Shown here piece by piece: positions 37,768-51,894 of a stretch of DNA of 64,000 nucleotides (position 1 is the first letter of the stretch; every line of letters begins with the position of its first letter). Position numbers and translations under genes: made by a program. Source of the stretch: Xylaria sp. FL1777 (taxonomy: Eukaryota > Ascomycota > Sordariomycetes > Xylariales > Xylariaceae); the NCBI GenBank assembly GCA_022578965.1, contig MU400540.1, forward strand, positions 186,001 to 250,000. The letters run 5' to 3'. Below the pieces are notes generated by a model. That model ran no database searches. It saw nothing but the letters and a program-made list of their open reading frames with translations, and was not told where the DNA came from.

Positions 37768-39671
37768 GTCGATGACGTAGGGACGGCGAGCTTAAGCACG
37801 GATACAGTGCGATGGGAGGAAAGCCACGGAGCAGCGAAATGGGATTGGGGGATAGGGGATGGAGTCGCAAGCGACGGGAATTCGAAGACTTCGACGTGCG
37901 ATGTGAGATGAAAGCTGGGTCTAGTGTAAGAGCATTGGATGGAGTGGGAATGAAGATGGAGGAAGAAGAAGGAAGGGGAGAAGAGAAGGCCGGGCGGACA
38001 GAAGAGGTGAGGTTGGTTGGGTCAGGAAGAGCGCAGCAAGCTCATGCTCCATGGGCGCAGAGTAGGACGACCAGGTGGGCGAATCAGAGGCGGCCGCGGG
38101 ACGGGAAAACATTCAACAAGGAAGCTTTCATGCAAGTGCACCGAGCGCTGGTGAGGAGGAGGTTTACATAAGACGGTCCCGTCGGGTTAATGGTTAAGCC
38201 CCAGTGCCAGCGCCAGCGCCAGGACGAGGTTCAGGGAAGAAGGAGGCTTGACGGGATGGTGACAGACTGGAGAAAGCTCGCCGTCCTATTTAGGGGATGC
38301 CTGCTGCTGCAGCTCGGATGCTACCTGTCTACAGTAGTGTGTGTACTTTACTCATTAGCACATATATGCAGCAAGCCTAAAGTATCTGATGTACAGGATA
38401 GCTATATTTAATATATAAGCAGTACTTAACTAGAAGTTCCTATACTATGTACGTAAGTATAGGTATACCTAGGTAGGTACTTACCTAGGTATCCACCTAC
38501 CCTTACCTCTACCTATACCTACCTAATGTACCTGCCTATAGGCTGTAATAGTTCATTCAGCTTCACCTGCCTACTATGTACAGTATCATTGTACTTGCTG
38601 TGCCTCAATACTTCTCCCTACTATATTACTATATGAAAGGCTAACAATATATACGTAGTTCTTCTCACTTACACTAGGTAGGTAGGTATGTATGTAGGCA
38701 TTAGGCTACACGCCATATACACAGGATCCTCGAAGATCATAAAGTTGATCAGGCTATTCACAGTTCGAGAAAGTGAATGTGGATGGACAGGCACCCCGAT
38801 CGGCACTGTACTGGTGGCGTAATCAGAGTACCTCAAGTACCGATCACAAGTATAAGTTATAGGGTACCGTAGGTATACTGCGTATGTAAGACATCTGTAA
38901 TACCCAGAACAGTTTGCCCATCGGAACCACGATCGGCATGCACGCAATTGTAGGCGATTGTCCAATGACGACGCAGTAGTAGCAGTGTCTGGGGCACTGA
39001 CTGGGGTATTGACCCACAGAAGCTTTGACAGTGGTATCGATTTAGCTTCTTAGCTCTACATATGCGTATGCGTACGCTAAACTACAGGTAAGTACTTAGG
39101 TACCTACATCCCTCTAGAGTCTCGCTTCTTCAGCTGCGTAAGCCGTCTATGTTGAGATGCAGTGGTTGTGCTGAAACAATAGCCCGCTTAAGGTATCTAG
39201 CTTGTCGCAGAAGGGATTCCAATACCTAGGTACTGTATAAGCGACTTGTCATTTCAAAGTGAATGTCTTAACACCCTCCTTAGGTAACCAGTTGTATTAA
39301 TGTGCAGACAAGAATGAAAGCAAGGAACTAATATTAAGAAGCGGACACCAATACCCAGTCCCTGCATATTTTAGTTGCGAGCACACAAGGTCCTTCAAAT
39401 GGTCAAATGGTACAATTTTAAGACGGAGGATCCCATGATATATCTGCTTGTAGGGAGACCTAGACTAGAATGTGCTGTTAGCCGACATATTGTCAACTCA
39501 CATGCAAGTCGTCCTAAGGCTGGCGCTTAGCTTGCCCTGTTTTAAGCCATGCATGTTATTTTATGGTCATCATTGATTCCGATTCTATCTATGGTCTAAA
39601 ATGGTCTGAAATGGTCCGGGTTGGCAAACATGCCGCAGTTTGATGCAAAGCGGAACGCTTCCGTACTAGTG
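37768..39671. other. Intergenic region with dense GTAGGTA/TACCTAC motifs
   Basis: 1.9 kb between the AT-hook gene (promoter side) and the 3' end of the FAD synthase gene. Open frames at 37812-38171 and 38669-38965 have no recognisable content. Bases 38450-38560 and 38675-38700 are crowded with CCTAGGTAGGTA-like words and their complements. Confidence 0.5.
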
Positions 39672-40938
39672 TCAACTATCTCTCCCAAGCCGTTCCTCAT
39701 CATCACCTACTAATTCATAAGCCGGCAAAAAACCACCACCCTTCTCGTCCTTCTTCTTTAAATTAGGATTTGGCTGAGTATCTTTCGTACCTCCTAAGCT
39801 TGTGTAGCCCTTTTTGGGTTATGTCAATGCGAGCTCTACCACCCTGCGCAGGGTCCGTGTCCCAAGGGTCTAACTCACCTGGTCATATAAGGGACAGTAC
39901 GGGATTTCCAAATGTCGGATGAACTGGATATCATTAGCAATTAAGTATCGCCTGCCATGACCACTGCTTCGCAGCTGAAATAAAGATAATTTACGCACCG
40001 CCCAGATTTCAGCTGTTTACAGGAGTTAGCTCACGTTCCTAAATATCCCAGAATTGACAACGTAAACCTGAGCGTCCAGAACCAGAAGCCAGTGTATCAA
40101 AAAGAAGATGGAAATTTCGAAATTAAACCACTTACCATAATGCCAATCAATAACGGGGTGTACCCGCATGAAGTCCGGCCATCCCCCATCCGTAGGATCA
40201 AAATATGTCAACTTCTCACCGTGCGGGTCCGTCCTCCGCGTTCCTACAAATATAGCTTTGATATTAGGGCGGTCCTCTAAGTATGCCTCTAATCCCTCCT
40301 TCATCCTCAACTCATAGCGCGTGACGTCTAATTGATAATCGGCGGAAGAAGAGACCACGAAATCGTCTATTTCGGAGAACGGATGCGGTGATACGATATA
40401 TACAGCTTGAAGTTTCTCGGGAAAACGAACGGCATCAGAGGATCCATTCGGAGTTTTGGAGGATTTGTCTGTGTCCGGCGGGGGATAGCGATGCGCAAGA
40501 GAAGCGAGGATTATGATTAGAAGTACGAGACCTTGAAGGCAGGAATCAGCGTCTACGCCTAAAGAATCACAACAGAGGGAGCAGACATTTTCACGTACAG
40601 TCTTTCCCGCCGTTATAGGAAATAGATATTTCTCGGAATCTACACATCACGGTATCAGTAAGCTACAGAGCCTACGAAAGACGACGGCTGTGGGCCGTGG
40701 CGGTTGAGACATACGCATAGCGGTGGAACGCGTCGTCCACTACTCCCATAGCCTCGCGCACTCGAGCCTGTAGATTTCGGAGCAGAGCAGTTCTTGGCTT
40801 CTCGGCCAAGAAGTTGTCGACCTTCGTCCTAATTTCAAGACATACATCGTGGAGGGAGCGGGGCGACGAATTGGCTGAGTCTGTTTTGGCGGAGTAGCCG
40901 TTGAGAGCTGGAGTGGTTTCGTTAGGATCGTGTGTCAT
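39672..40938 (-). CDS. FAD1: FAD synthase (FMN adenylyltransferase), 285 aa
   Basis: Adenylates FMN with ATP to make FAD; PAPS-reductase-like fold of yeast Fad1. Six exons: 40938-40715, 40639-40599 (41 nt), 40531-40136, 40012-39999 (14 nt), 39923-39879 (45 nt) and 39809-39672, all consistent in phase. The PP-loop is ISYNGGKDC at 81-89, split by an intron in the last codon. Further family landmarks are YIVSPHPFSEIDDFV, AIFVGTRRTDPHG, DGGWPDFMRVHPVIDWHYAEIWA, IPYCPLYDQ and GYTSLGGTKDTQPNP. The C-terminus is PAYELVGDDEERLGR, typical of the family. The 14-nt exon codes only for the end of HY-A-EIWA; without it the frame breaks. Identification is strong. Confidence 0.92.
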
Positions 40939-42499
40939 GATGAATGCAGCAAGCGCCGAGTGCTGCAGTACAATGACCCAGCTGGGCCGAGAGGCAGAGG
41001 CTCGTAGTTTTCTGAAGCTAGGTATCTTGCGGCCGCCCTCCTAGGTGAGAGCTCAACCCTGGTAATACCCAGGCAGCAGGTAGGCAGTCCAGGTGGTCAG
41101 ATAGGGAGGTGGTCTAAATGGCGGGGTACTTCAAGAGCGCTGTGTCTAAGCCTATAAATAAGCGGGCTGAACACGATGAATACCGTCCCCCGGTTTCATG
41201 CGAAGCAGAACGATTCAGCATTCGTCACCGATGAAACCGGCATACGAATCTTCGGTATCTACCTCCTATCAGAAGAGACTGATGTAGTACCAATGGGTGC
41301 GCATGAGCCTGCAGTGTCCGTGTCTTTCCTCGGGTTATAATCGTCGAATTTGGTGGAATTTTACGGAGCTAATAAGCTTACAAGCTTATTGGGTTGAGCG
41401 AGAGCCGGACCCCTGCCTACCTACCTACCTAGGTAGGTAAGTCACGTATCCCAGCTGGCTGACAGACTCGACAGCTGGTTGACATTCGGAGGCGTCAAGT
41501 TGTGCCGATTTCCGATGTTCGTGGTGCCAAGGCAGCTAGAACCCACAGCCAAGCTCGGGCCAAGCTGATTAACCTCTGCGGGGGCAGTTCGTACTGAATC
41601 ACGTGGTCTTAGTGCATGCAATGCCTAACACGTGCTGTGCAGCACTGCCATGAAAGCCATGAAGCTTTACGCAGTGACAACCCCGGCTCCAGGCTGGCAA
41701 GGCCAAGATGGCTGCATCCAACCAGCAACCAGACCAAGCCAACGACAAGTCTTCGTTCCAAGCGGGTGGTGTCAGTGTCCGATTAACCTGCACATTATTC
41801 GATACAAATGTTGCAATAGATGGATTTTCCAGAAGGTAGAGTCTTGGCATTACATTCGCCAAGGTAGCGGGCCACTCTTCGAACTCTGCAACGTCTTGGG
41901 GCCAAGTTTCTGATAGACGAGCTTGATCAGTGACCTAACATGATACGACGCAATAGAAAACCCAACAGAGGCTCTGGACTTCTAGTATAGGAGCCTCAAA
42001 GGTGCTGCCCACATTTGACTTTCCTAGGATTGTACGGTAAGAGGCATGTGAGAGAAGTCCCGCCCAATAACTAAAGATGGGACGGATCCCGGTTCATGAC
42101 CGAGGCTCTAGATAACGGAACATCTCTAGCTACTCTCACACCCCAATACATTGCGAATCCACAAGATGATGATAAGGGCATTCTTGGTACTCTTGGCGAT
42201 AGACATTGGGAGCAAGTCTTCAGCGCTTGCATCACAGCACAAAGAATTAGTCGATCGGGTACATATACCATTGGGTTCCCCCCCTTTCCAGTCACGGTGA
42301 AATGTATCTCTTCATTGATAAGGCTCTATTCCTTTTGTATCCCACGTTCTTCGTAATTGGATAAATAACCTGTTCGATATCTTTCCGTGTGAACATCGAA
42401 ACAAAGAAGGTTTCGGCATAACTCAATACCCCCAGTACTCTTTATGAAGCCCTTCTGCTTGTCTCTCGCGCAGATCACCGGAGTTATTGCTAGCTCATA
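40939..42499. other. Divergent promoter region between FAD synthase and cation ATPase genes
   Basis: About 1.5 kb separating two genes that point away from each other. It holds a perfect 18-nt palindrome TACCTACCTAGGTAGGTA at 41422-41439. Open frames at 41599-42356 on both strands have no supported function. It may carry salt- or pH-response sites for the ATPase, but none is identified. Confidence 0.5.
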
Positions 42500-45400
42500 A
42501 TGGCTGCACAATTCGAGCAGCATCCTTTTCTTCTATCGGCTGAGGATGTTGCAAGGCTCCTGGGTTCAGATCTAGAGAGAGGTCTTTCCTCCTCGCAGGT
42601 GACCCAGCTACAACAGAAATATCCCCCTAATGAGTTGGATGTTGGTGGTGCCATACCATGGTACAAGATTTTTATTAAGCAGTTACTTAATGCTATGATA
42701 TTAGTAAGACACCACTTCCACAATTAGTTATCTTACAAAACTAATAGCTAGTCAGGTTTTGTTCTTTGCTTTAGCACTTAGCTTCGCTATTGGGGATTAT
42801 GTTGAAGGTGGCGTTCTTGCGGCCGTAATCATCTTGAATGTATCCATTGGCTTCTTCCAAGAGTATGGCGCTGAAAAGAAGATGGATGCTCTTCGAGCTC
42901 TATCGTCTCCTTCGGCGATGGTTTTACGCGATGGTAGGACCGAAGTTGTAGCAAAGTAAGTCTCGAAGCTCTCTTCATTCGGCTCCGTAAGAGTCACCGA
43001 TTAATTGTTTGGTAGTGCTGAGGTTGTACCTGGAGACATTGTCATCCTAAAGATGGGCGATACCATCCCTGCCGATGTCCGCCTTTTCGAAGCTATGAAC
43101 CTAACAGCTGACGAGCAGTCCCTCACTGGGGAGTCCGTGCCAGTCGAGAAAAGTGTGGACTGCCTGGAAGACGCAGAACTTGGAATAGGAGATAGGATTA
43201 ACATTGCATATGGCACGACTACTGTTCAGAAGGGCCGTGGCCGTGGCATCGTCATTTTCACTGGTATGGAGACGGAAGTTGGCAAGATTGCTGCGGTAAG
43301 TAACAATAAACCTCGTGTCCCAGATTTCAACACTAGTCTATATCATTTCTACAAAAAGAGCGATAGCGCTCTGATTCCCTGATTAACTCCTAAACTGATA
43401 TGCCATTAGTCGACTGCGAAAAAGCAGCGGAAGGCCGGCCGTTCTATGAACTACAAGAAGTATGGAAAACGACAGCCTGTTATTGGTCTCACCAAGCGCA
43501 TTTATGATTTCGTAGGCGGATTCCTTGGATTGACTGAGGGAACTCCTTTACAGATTAAGTTAGCAAAACTTGCCTATATCCTCTTCGGCTGCGCCCTCGT
43601 TCTAGCTCTTATCGTCTTCGGAGTTAACAAGTTTGCCGGCTCGCAAGAGATCGTGATTTACGCGATTAGCACTGGTATTGCCATCATCCCAGAGTCTCTC
43701 GTCGCGTAAGTAAATCATAGATAAATACAACTTATTAATTAAGATCCGCTAACCTTCTCAAAGTGTTTTAACTATCACCATGGTTGTTGCAACCACAGTA
43801 ATGAGGAAGGCTAATGTGGTTGTCCGGGATCTCTCTGCACTTGAAGCCCTTGGCGGCGTAACCAATATCTGTTCCGACAAAACAGGTACACTTACTCAAG
43901 GAGCCATGATCGTCCGGAATGTATGGGTACCCTCGAAAGCCATATACACGGTACAGGACTCGAAGCATCCCAGTAATCCTACTGAAGGACGCGTAACTGT
44001 CGCCGAGTCTCAAGGGAAGCGAGATTTTGACCAGGAGCGTAGTGCCGCAACCCTCAAATTTGATGTGCCTGAAGACAAGCTCAATCCACACAAAGGCGAA
44101 TCAAAGGCTGAGAAAATTGCAACAATGAATTCAGAGCTGGAAGCTTTCCTGCTGTCCGCTGCTCTTTGCAACCTCGCGACAGTCAGACACGAGCCAGAAG
44201 CGGAAGGTAATCAGTCTGAATGGCAGGTCACGGGCGAGCCAACAGAAATTGCTTTACAGGTTTTTGCGCACAGACTTGGCCGAGGCAAGAAAGCTATTGA
44301 GGCTGAAGGCTGGAAGCAAATTGCTGAATTCCCCTTTGACAGTAGCGTCAAACGCATGTCAGTTGTCTATGATAGACCTGACAGTGACCATAGCATGGTG
44401 TTCACAAAAGGTGCCGTGGAGCGTTTGATCGATCTGTGTGTTATTGTTGGTGTTGGAAATGATGAACAACCCATGACTGAAAAGTACAAGGAAGAGATCC
44501 TAAAGCAAGTGGATGCCTTTGCGAGTCAAGGTCAACGAGTGCTCGCTATTGCATCACGACATTGGAAGGGCATATATACCGGGAAGGCTAGCGCTGAAAA
44601 TACAGAGGATGACAATTCTCTACGGCAACGTGTAGAATCCGACCTTACGCTACTGGGCCTGGTTGGCATCTATGATCCTCCCCGTCGGGAGACCACACCG
44701 GCTATTACCGAGTGCTCTACTGCGGGAATCAGGGTACATATGTTGACTGGTGATCACCCGGCCACTGCCGAAGCAATAGCTAAAGAAGTCGGCATCATTC
44801 CACGCAACCCCAGCGTTTTAAGGGACGATATTGCTCAATCAATCGTGCTAAAGGCGAGTGATTTTGACAAACTAACCGACGAAGAGATCGACGCATTGCC
44901 TGAGCTGCCGCTCGTCCTGGCTCGATGTGCTCCCGACACGAAAACACGCATGATCGAAGCTCTACGTCGCCGCGGTGCATTCATGGCTATGACGGGTGAT
45001 GGAGTTAACGATGCTCCGTCGCTTTCCCGGGCTGATGTAGGCATTGCTATGGGGTCCGGATCCGACGTCGCCAAGTCGGCCTCGAAGATTGTACTGACCG
45101 ATGATAAATTCAACTCGATCGTAGCGGCCATCCGGGAGGGCCGTCGCATGTTCGACAATATTCAAAAGTTCATATTGCATTTATTGACAGCAAATGTGGG
45201 TGAGGTTATCTTATTGATCGTGGGGCTTGGGTTCCAGGACGAGACAGGCTTCTCGGTGTTTCCAGTCTCACCACTCCAGATTCTATGGATTAATCTAGTC
45301 ACGTCTAGTTTCCCTGCATTTGGTCTTGGACGAGAGGCCGCATCTCGCGAAGTGATGCGTAAACCGCCACATGAGAGGAAGAGCGGTGTGTTCACGAAAC

Positions 45401-46038
45401 AAATCCTGGTTGACATGATTGTGTATGGCATATTGATGGGCAGTCTGACGCTCGTGACGTTCATTATCATCATCTACGGTGCCAATAACGGACAACTTGG
45501 AAGAGATTGTAACAAGCAATGGGGGGACACTTGTGAGCCGGTATTCCGCGCCCGTGCGGCCGTTTTCGCAGAGCTCACCTGGCTCATCCTCTTCAGCGCC
45601 TGGGAATTCAAGGATATTCGGCGTTCCATGTTTCGACTAAATCCTGACAACACCAGCCGCTTCCCGTTGTTCAAAGACTTGTACGAGAACAAGTTTTTGT
45701 TCTGGGCTGTTGCGATCGGTGCAATCAGCGTGTTCCCAGTAGTGTATATCCCGGTGCTCAACACAAGAGTCTTCAAGCACACGGCCATTACGTGGGAATG
45801 GGCTCTAGCCATTGGGGCTCTGATCCTGTTTGTAGCGGGTATGGAGCTTTGGAAGCTCGCCAAATGCACATTCGGACTCCTCGAAGACCGCGCAGTAGCC
45901 CACGGGGCTTTCTCGCAAGGTGAGGAGAGCGGTCGCAGATTTCATCGCACCTTTAGCATGGGGAGTCTCAAGAGCTGGAAAAGCATTGGGAGGAAAGAGA
46001 CGACGAATACTAGCAACACGGGTGACGCAGAAAAATGA
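42500..46038 (+). CDS. ena: ENA-type (P-IID) Na+/K+-efflux P-type ATPase, 1084 aa
   Basis: Plasma-membrane pump that exports Na+ (and often K+) at the cost of ATP in fungi. Five exons: 42500-42703, 42756-42955, 43016-43295, 43410-43705 and 43764-46038, every junction in frame, total 1084 residues (usual ENA length about 1,000-1,100). Motifs in order: N-terminal cation-ATPase domain (PFLLSAEDVARLLG), actuator loop LTGESVPVEK with TGE at 172-174, membrane motif IPESLVAVLTIT (the P-IID form of the PEGL motif), phosphorylation site CSDKTGTLTQG with Asp365, nucleotide-binding region with KGAVER, hinge MTGDGVNDAPSLSRADVGIAMG at about 736-757, then the C-terminal six-helix bundle. The tail is Ser/Arg-rich with possible phosphorylation sites (RRFHRTFSMGSLKSW). 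No defects seen. Substrate preference is inferred from the family. Confidence 0.93.
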
Positions 46039-47486
<1,448 letters not shown>

Positions 47487-47764
47487 GCGAAGTGGGATTA
47501 GCCAGACACGGATGCGTTACGTCGGATTTGCATGCAAGGGACACGAAAAAGAGGTCGATACAAGCTCGATCCGGCGTTGCGGGTGGTTTTCGTCATGCAT
47601 ATGTATAGCTCATTGAATTATATAATATAGGCCGAATGGCGCTGCTCTACCTTACAAACCATTTACACTCTTCCTTCCATCTGAACGCGCTGGGCAATTC
47701 GTCATGCGCTTAATACCCAAATATGACCTAACAAATTACCCAATGTCCACTTTTATTCACAAGC

Positions 47765-48895
47765 TCACATATTTCGTCCGCCTGTGACCATGATCGTCTG
47801 GCCCGTCACGTAAGAGAACAGCGGGCTAGCCACAGCCAGGATCGCCGCGGCGGCCTCGGACGGCTGGCCCGGCCGCCGAAGCGGAATATCAGCATGCAAC
47901 TGGTCGGGCTGTTTCGTCCCCTGCGGAATTCCGACCATGATCCGCTCGCCCTTGGGGCCGACGACGAAGGCGCCCTTCTCCTTGGCCTGCGTGAGACGGG
48001 TCTGGATGTGGCCGAAGGCGACGGCGTTGGCGCGGACGCCGAAGCTCGGCCCCCACTCCTTGGCGATGGTCTTGGTCATGCCGGTGACGCCGGCCTTGGC
48101 CACTATTATCGCTGGAGTCAGTAATCACTCTTTTGGGTGAATATTATGCCCCTGATGCATTGCTCCCGAGACATGTTGGGAGTCCTGAGGCTACTAGAAT
48201 GGGAAAGAAATGACTCCAGTGTGTACATACTGGCGTAGTTGATCTGCCCGGCGTTGCCGTGGATGCCGCTCGTCGAGCTGACGTTGACGACGCAGCGGGG
48301 CTCGCCGTCGCGCACGCGGAAGTACGGCGCCGCCGCGCGAACCAGCCGGAAGGGCGCCGTCGTGTGCAGGTCTGCGATCGTCGCCCACTGGTCGTCCGTC
48401 ATCTTGTGGATCACCCCGTCCCACGTGTACCCGGCGTTGTTCACGAGGATGTGCAGCTTGCCGCCGCCGAACTCGGCCGCCTTGGCGACTAGCTTCGCCG
48501 GGTACGTCGCATCCAGCACGTCGCCTGGCACCGCGAGCGCGCGCCCTGGCGAGGCCTTGTTGATGCTCGCTGCTACGGCCTCGGCTTTTGCTAGAGGGGT
48601 GTAAGTAAGTATGTCGCTACGTTATAGAATAGGGAGACGAAGGGCGGTAAGATTTCCGGGCGGACGCCGCAATACACAGGTGTATATGTATATATATACA
48701 CGGATAGGGAGGTAATTGGAGGAACTTACTGGCATCGATATCTGAAATAATGACTTTTGCCCCCTCGTTCGCAAAGAGCCTCGCGGTCTCGGCCCCGATT
48801 CCTTGGCCACTGCCCGTCACGATCGCCGTCTGGCCCGCAAGCATGCCCTTGGGGTAGTTCAGCTGAGCGGCAAGCTGAGATACGCGTTCCGACAT
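47765..48895 (-). CDS. Short-chain dehydrogenase/reductase, FabG-like (287 aa)
   Basis: NAD(P)-dependent oxidoreductase of the classical SDR family, closest by eye to 3-oxoacyl-ACP reductases. Exons 48895-48730, 48590-48231 and 48102-47765. The cofactor motif is TGSGQGIG at 27-34, followed by the acidic DID and then NNAG (LVNNAGYTWDG). The catalytic set is NVSST with Ser161, Tyr174 and Lys178. I placed the last acceptor at 48103 because only that join restores Y-x-x-x-K (NYAMAK); the AG 9 bp upstream also keeps frame but would put three extra residues in the motif. The C-terminus is TGQTIMVTGGRNM. The acyl chain or other substrate is unknown. Tail to tail with DPM1 (279 bp apart). Confidence 0.9.
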
Positions 48896-49591
48896 CCTGG
48901 CGAGTCAATTATATTCTTCTTCTACTTGACGAAGGATTATATTTATATAGTAGTAGTAGAGCAATTTGTGTAAGCCTCCCCCTTCGAATAATGTTTCGGG
49001 GTATTTTGGACGAATTAATTATTGTAATGTTAGACTTCTGTCAGTTATATTAAGGGTCCTAGCTTACCCCAGATCTCCAACCGTGCCGTGCCGAGGTTCC
49101 CCGCTACCTTTTAGTGTCAAACTCCCTATGTGTACGAAGATAGTTAGCTTCTTACTAGCAATACCTAGGTAAGTAATTACAGATATTCTTATTTTTTGTA
49201 AGTGTTGCTGGAGCTGATCAAAGGTTGGCGATGATGGGAATTCAGAGCAAGTTAGCTAAAAAGATAAAGTTGCAATTAAAGTTGTCTCTTCAGCTTTTAG
49301 GCTGCTGTCAACATCTCTAGCGTAGGCAAAAATATTGTGGTTTTGTTAGGTATTGTTCTTAGTTATCTTAGTACCAATTAGACTAATATTTCTTTGTTGA
49401 AATTATAATGTTATATACGTAGTAGGAGATACCGTATATGAGCAATGAATATGTTCACTACATTAAATTCCCCAATCTAATAGATACAAAGTACTATAAA
49501 TACAAGACTCTCTATACTATATGAACACTATATCTCATAGAATATTGAAGAGGTAGGCTAAAGCTGTACGACCAGAATACTTCGTACCTTT
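48896..49591. other. Intergenic region, nothing recognised
   Basis: About 700 bp of AT-leaning DNA upstream of the SDR gene and beyond the 3' end of the amidoligase gene. No gene, repeat or RNA seen. Confidence 0.5.
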
Positions 49592-51894
49592 TTAAGTCGT
49601 TCTAAAATGCGTGTCACCGTACCCTTGAACCATGAACGGTTCGCCCCAATCAACCAAGTCATTATCAGGGTATGCGAAATACTCCTCCCCATCGGGCGTT
49701 CGAGTTCTAAACCATTGCAAGTCATTCTGATTGAGACCCAGCGATGCCGGGAGGTTTTGCTCCAGGAGCTCCTCGATAGTCCCACGAAACACGTCGTCAG
49801 TCGAGTCCCTAGCAAAGATGACGAGGCGCTCGAGCACGCTCGCCCACTTCCAGATGTGTTCGGCATCCAGCGTTCCCTGCATCATCCTGAACTCCAGCGT
49901 CTCTATACTGTGCTGACTAGGTCTAGGAGACAGCTTGTTCCCCGTGACTCGCCAACGAATGCAACTGGTCCCCATCTCTCCTTGTTGCATGGCGTCTCGG
50001 AGCTCGTTAAGCTCTTGGAATTGCCAGATGTGAGTTAGGAATAGCCGCAGCCTCCTGTAGTCACTCAAGTCGGGAATGTATTGCTCCATCTGCCTTTCGT
50101 AGGCTGCCTTTTTCGGGCCCGTCGTTGTAGCCCCGCGGCTCGAATATAATTCGTTCCGGCCGTAGACAAGCTTCGCTAGGGCACATCCCCTAGCCGTTCC
50201 TACGCACCAGTGTGATTCCTCACGATCTTTCCGGTGTAGCTTGTACATAGATGGTTCTACTAGATGCCAGAGGGTTGCGAATTTCTTTAGATGTAGCAAC
50301 GTCCACCCACCTTGCTGGCCGATATGGACGTGTACACCAGTCTGGATGATGGAGATTGGCTTATGGACCCTGAGCTCGCCACGGAGTGCTTGAGCAGCGG
50401 TTTTTAATGCTCGAAACGTCTGTGGGTTATCGTAGTCCATGACGGAAGAGACGACCTCAGCGCCGAACCATTTGTATAGGTTTGGCGGCTCTCCCGCGAG
50501 TTCTCCGGTGACATCGTCGAAAACTAGGGAACTGCCTGGTATATCATAATGTTGTGGTTCTGTCCAAGTATTATTAATAGAAATATCATCAGTAACCGAC
50601 CATGACTGATACTGCAGTCTGACTCCTAAATCAGGCACAAGGTTGGGATCGGTAGGGCCTCTCGCAGAGTAGTACGAGCGCTTTGCATCCCTAACATATT
50701 CGGTTACTTGTTCAAACCACACTGTTTTTACTCTGTCTCGATATCCCACTGGGATGGCCCCGATAACCATGAAATTTAGCTTGTCTCGGATAAACTCTAT
50801 GATAGCTTGCCTAGTCAAGTGTGGTTCCAGATTGTAGTCTCGGTGGTATTGCCAGAACTGAGTGCCTAGTGCGGCTGCAGCTAGGAAAACGTTTTCGTCA
50901 TCTGTTCTAAGCCCACTGCGTCAAAGTTAGTAGATATTCTAGAAAATGCCTCAAATCCGCTCAAGTCTTCGTAAGGTCGTAGCTCATGATTATGATTTTA
51001 ATAGAGGGTGGGAGTTGTAACGGGAGGTGTCAAGACCGGAGCTCACTTACTTCCATAGATAATTTCCCTGCCAATCCAAAAGAACTTGATCGTTTTCATT
51101 CGGGTTCTCGTATTCTAAGCTATCCCACCACTGAAAATCTCGATCGTCTTCGCCAAATACTGAGTACCCTATGGCGATCTTCGTTTAGTATAAAAGAGAT
51201 GCTGATTGCGAGAGAGAGCCGTATAGGCATAGAATGTACGGGTGGAATAGAGCAACAGATATGTTGCACGGGGGTGGTAGGTTTCTGATATTTATAACGA
51301 TCACATCTTCGGAGATCGGGTTGACTAGGACGATAGACTCTATAGGGGGAGAGACTTACAATATTCTTCGCCTTTTTGAGTTGGCACTCCATAAGCTACT
51401 AAAGTATCGACAATTTTGTTTTTTGCAGTATACTTAAAAGCAAGACCTTCTGGGTCTTTGTCTACGAGGTTATCTGATAACCAGCGTCCGTCGTTCGGGT
51501 GTGGATCAGGAATAGTCGGAGATTCCCTAGCAACAGCGATAGCTAGTTCAAATTCGAATCCCATTGTTGTTGCATTAGGACCGTCTCTTAAAGGCGGGTC
51601 ATCGTCAGCTACTCCTTCTCCTGCAGGAACACTGAATTGGCTACTGTCACTGTCATCGTCATCGTCATCGCCATCGCCATCGTCGCCGTCGTCGTTGCCG
51701 TCGTAGTCTTCCATTTCCACATCGCTATCGTTACCGCTCTCATTTGGAGAGATATTCATTGATCCTTCTAAGCTATATCCCAATTCCAATGGCCATACCA
51801 TCGCCGATATCTCTTCTGCGGTCATCTCATTACCGGGACCTGGAGGGGAAGCGCGTCTACGAGCATGGTCTACTGTCTCCCTCGAGCTCGACAT
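49592..51894 (-). CDS. Putative fungal amidoligase (658 aa)
   Basis: Predicted member of the amidoligase family (COOH-NH2 ligase, glutamine-synthetase-like fold), which forms amide bonds using ATP; the fungal substrates are not known to me. Exons 51894-51360, 51168-51051 and 50915-49592 join in frame. The N-terminus has a long acidic tract (about residues 58-84, mostly Asp) encoded by a GAT/GAC trinucleotide run. The domain begins at MGFEFELAIA (111-120), the usual first strand with its metal/ATP Glu residues, and the central motif GVHVHIGQQGGWTLLHLKKF carries the conserved His pair. The intervening segment has FQWWDSLEYENP and a well-conserved EVVSSVMDYDNP. The C-terminus reads DTHFRTT. Family call rests on the GFEFEL and HVHIG motifs and length. 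No linked peptide gene is visible. Confidence 0.8.

Noticed and set aside
36852..37780. Several plus-strand open frames over the AT-hook gene
   Set aside because: Antisense shadows of the GC-rich, low-complexity minus-strand gene.
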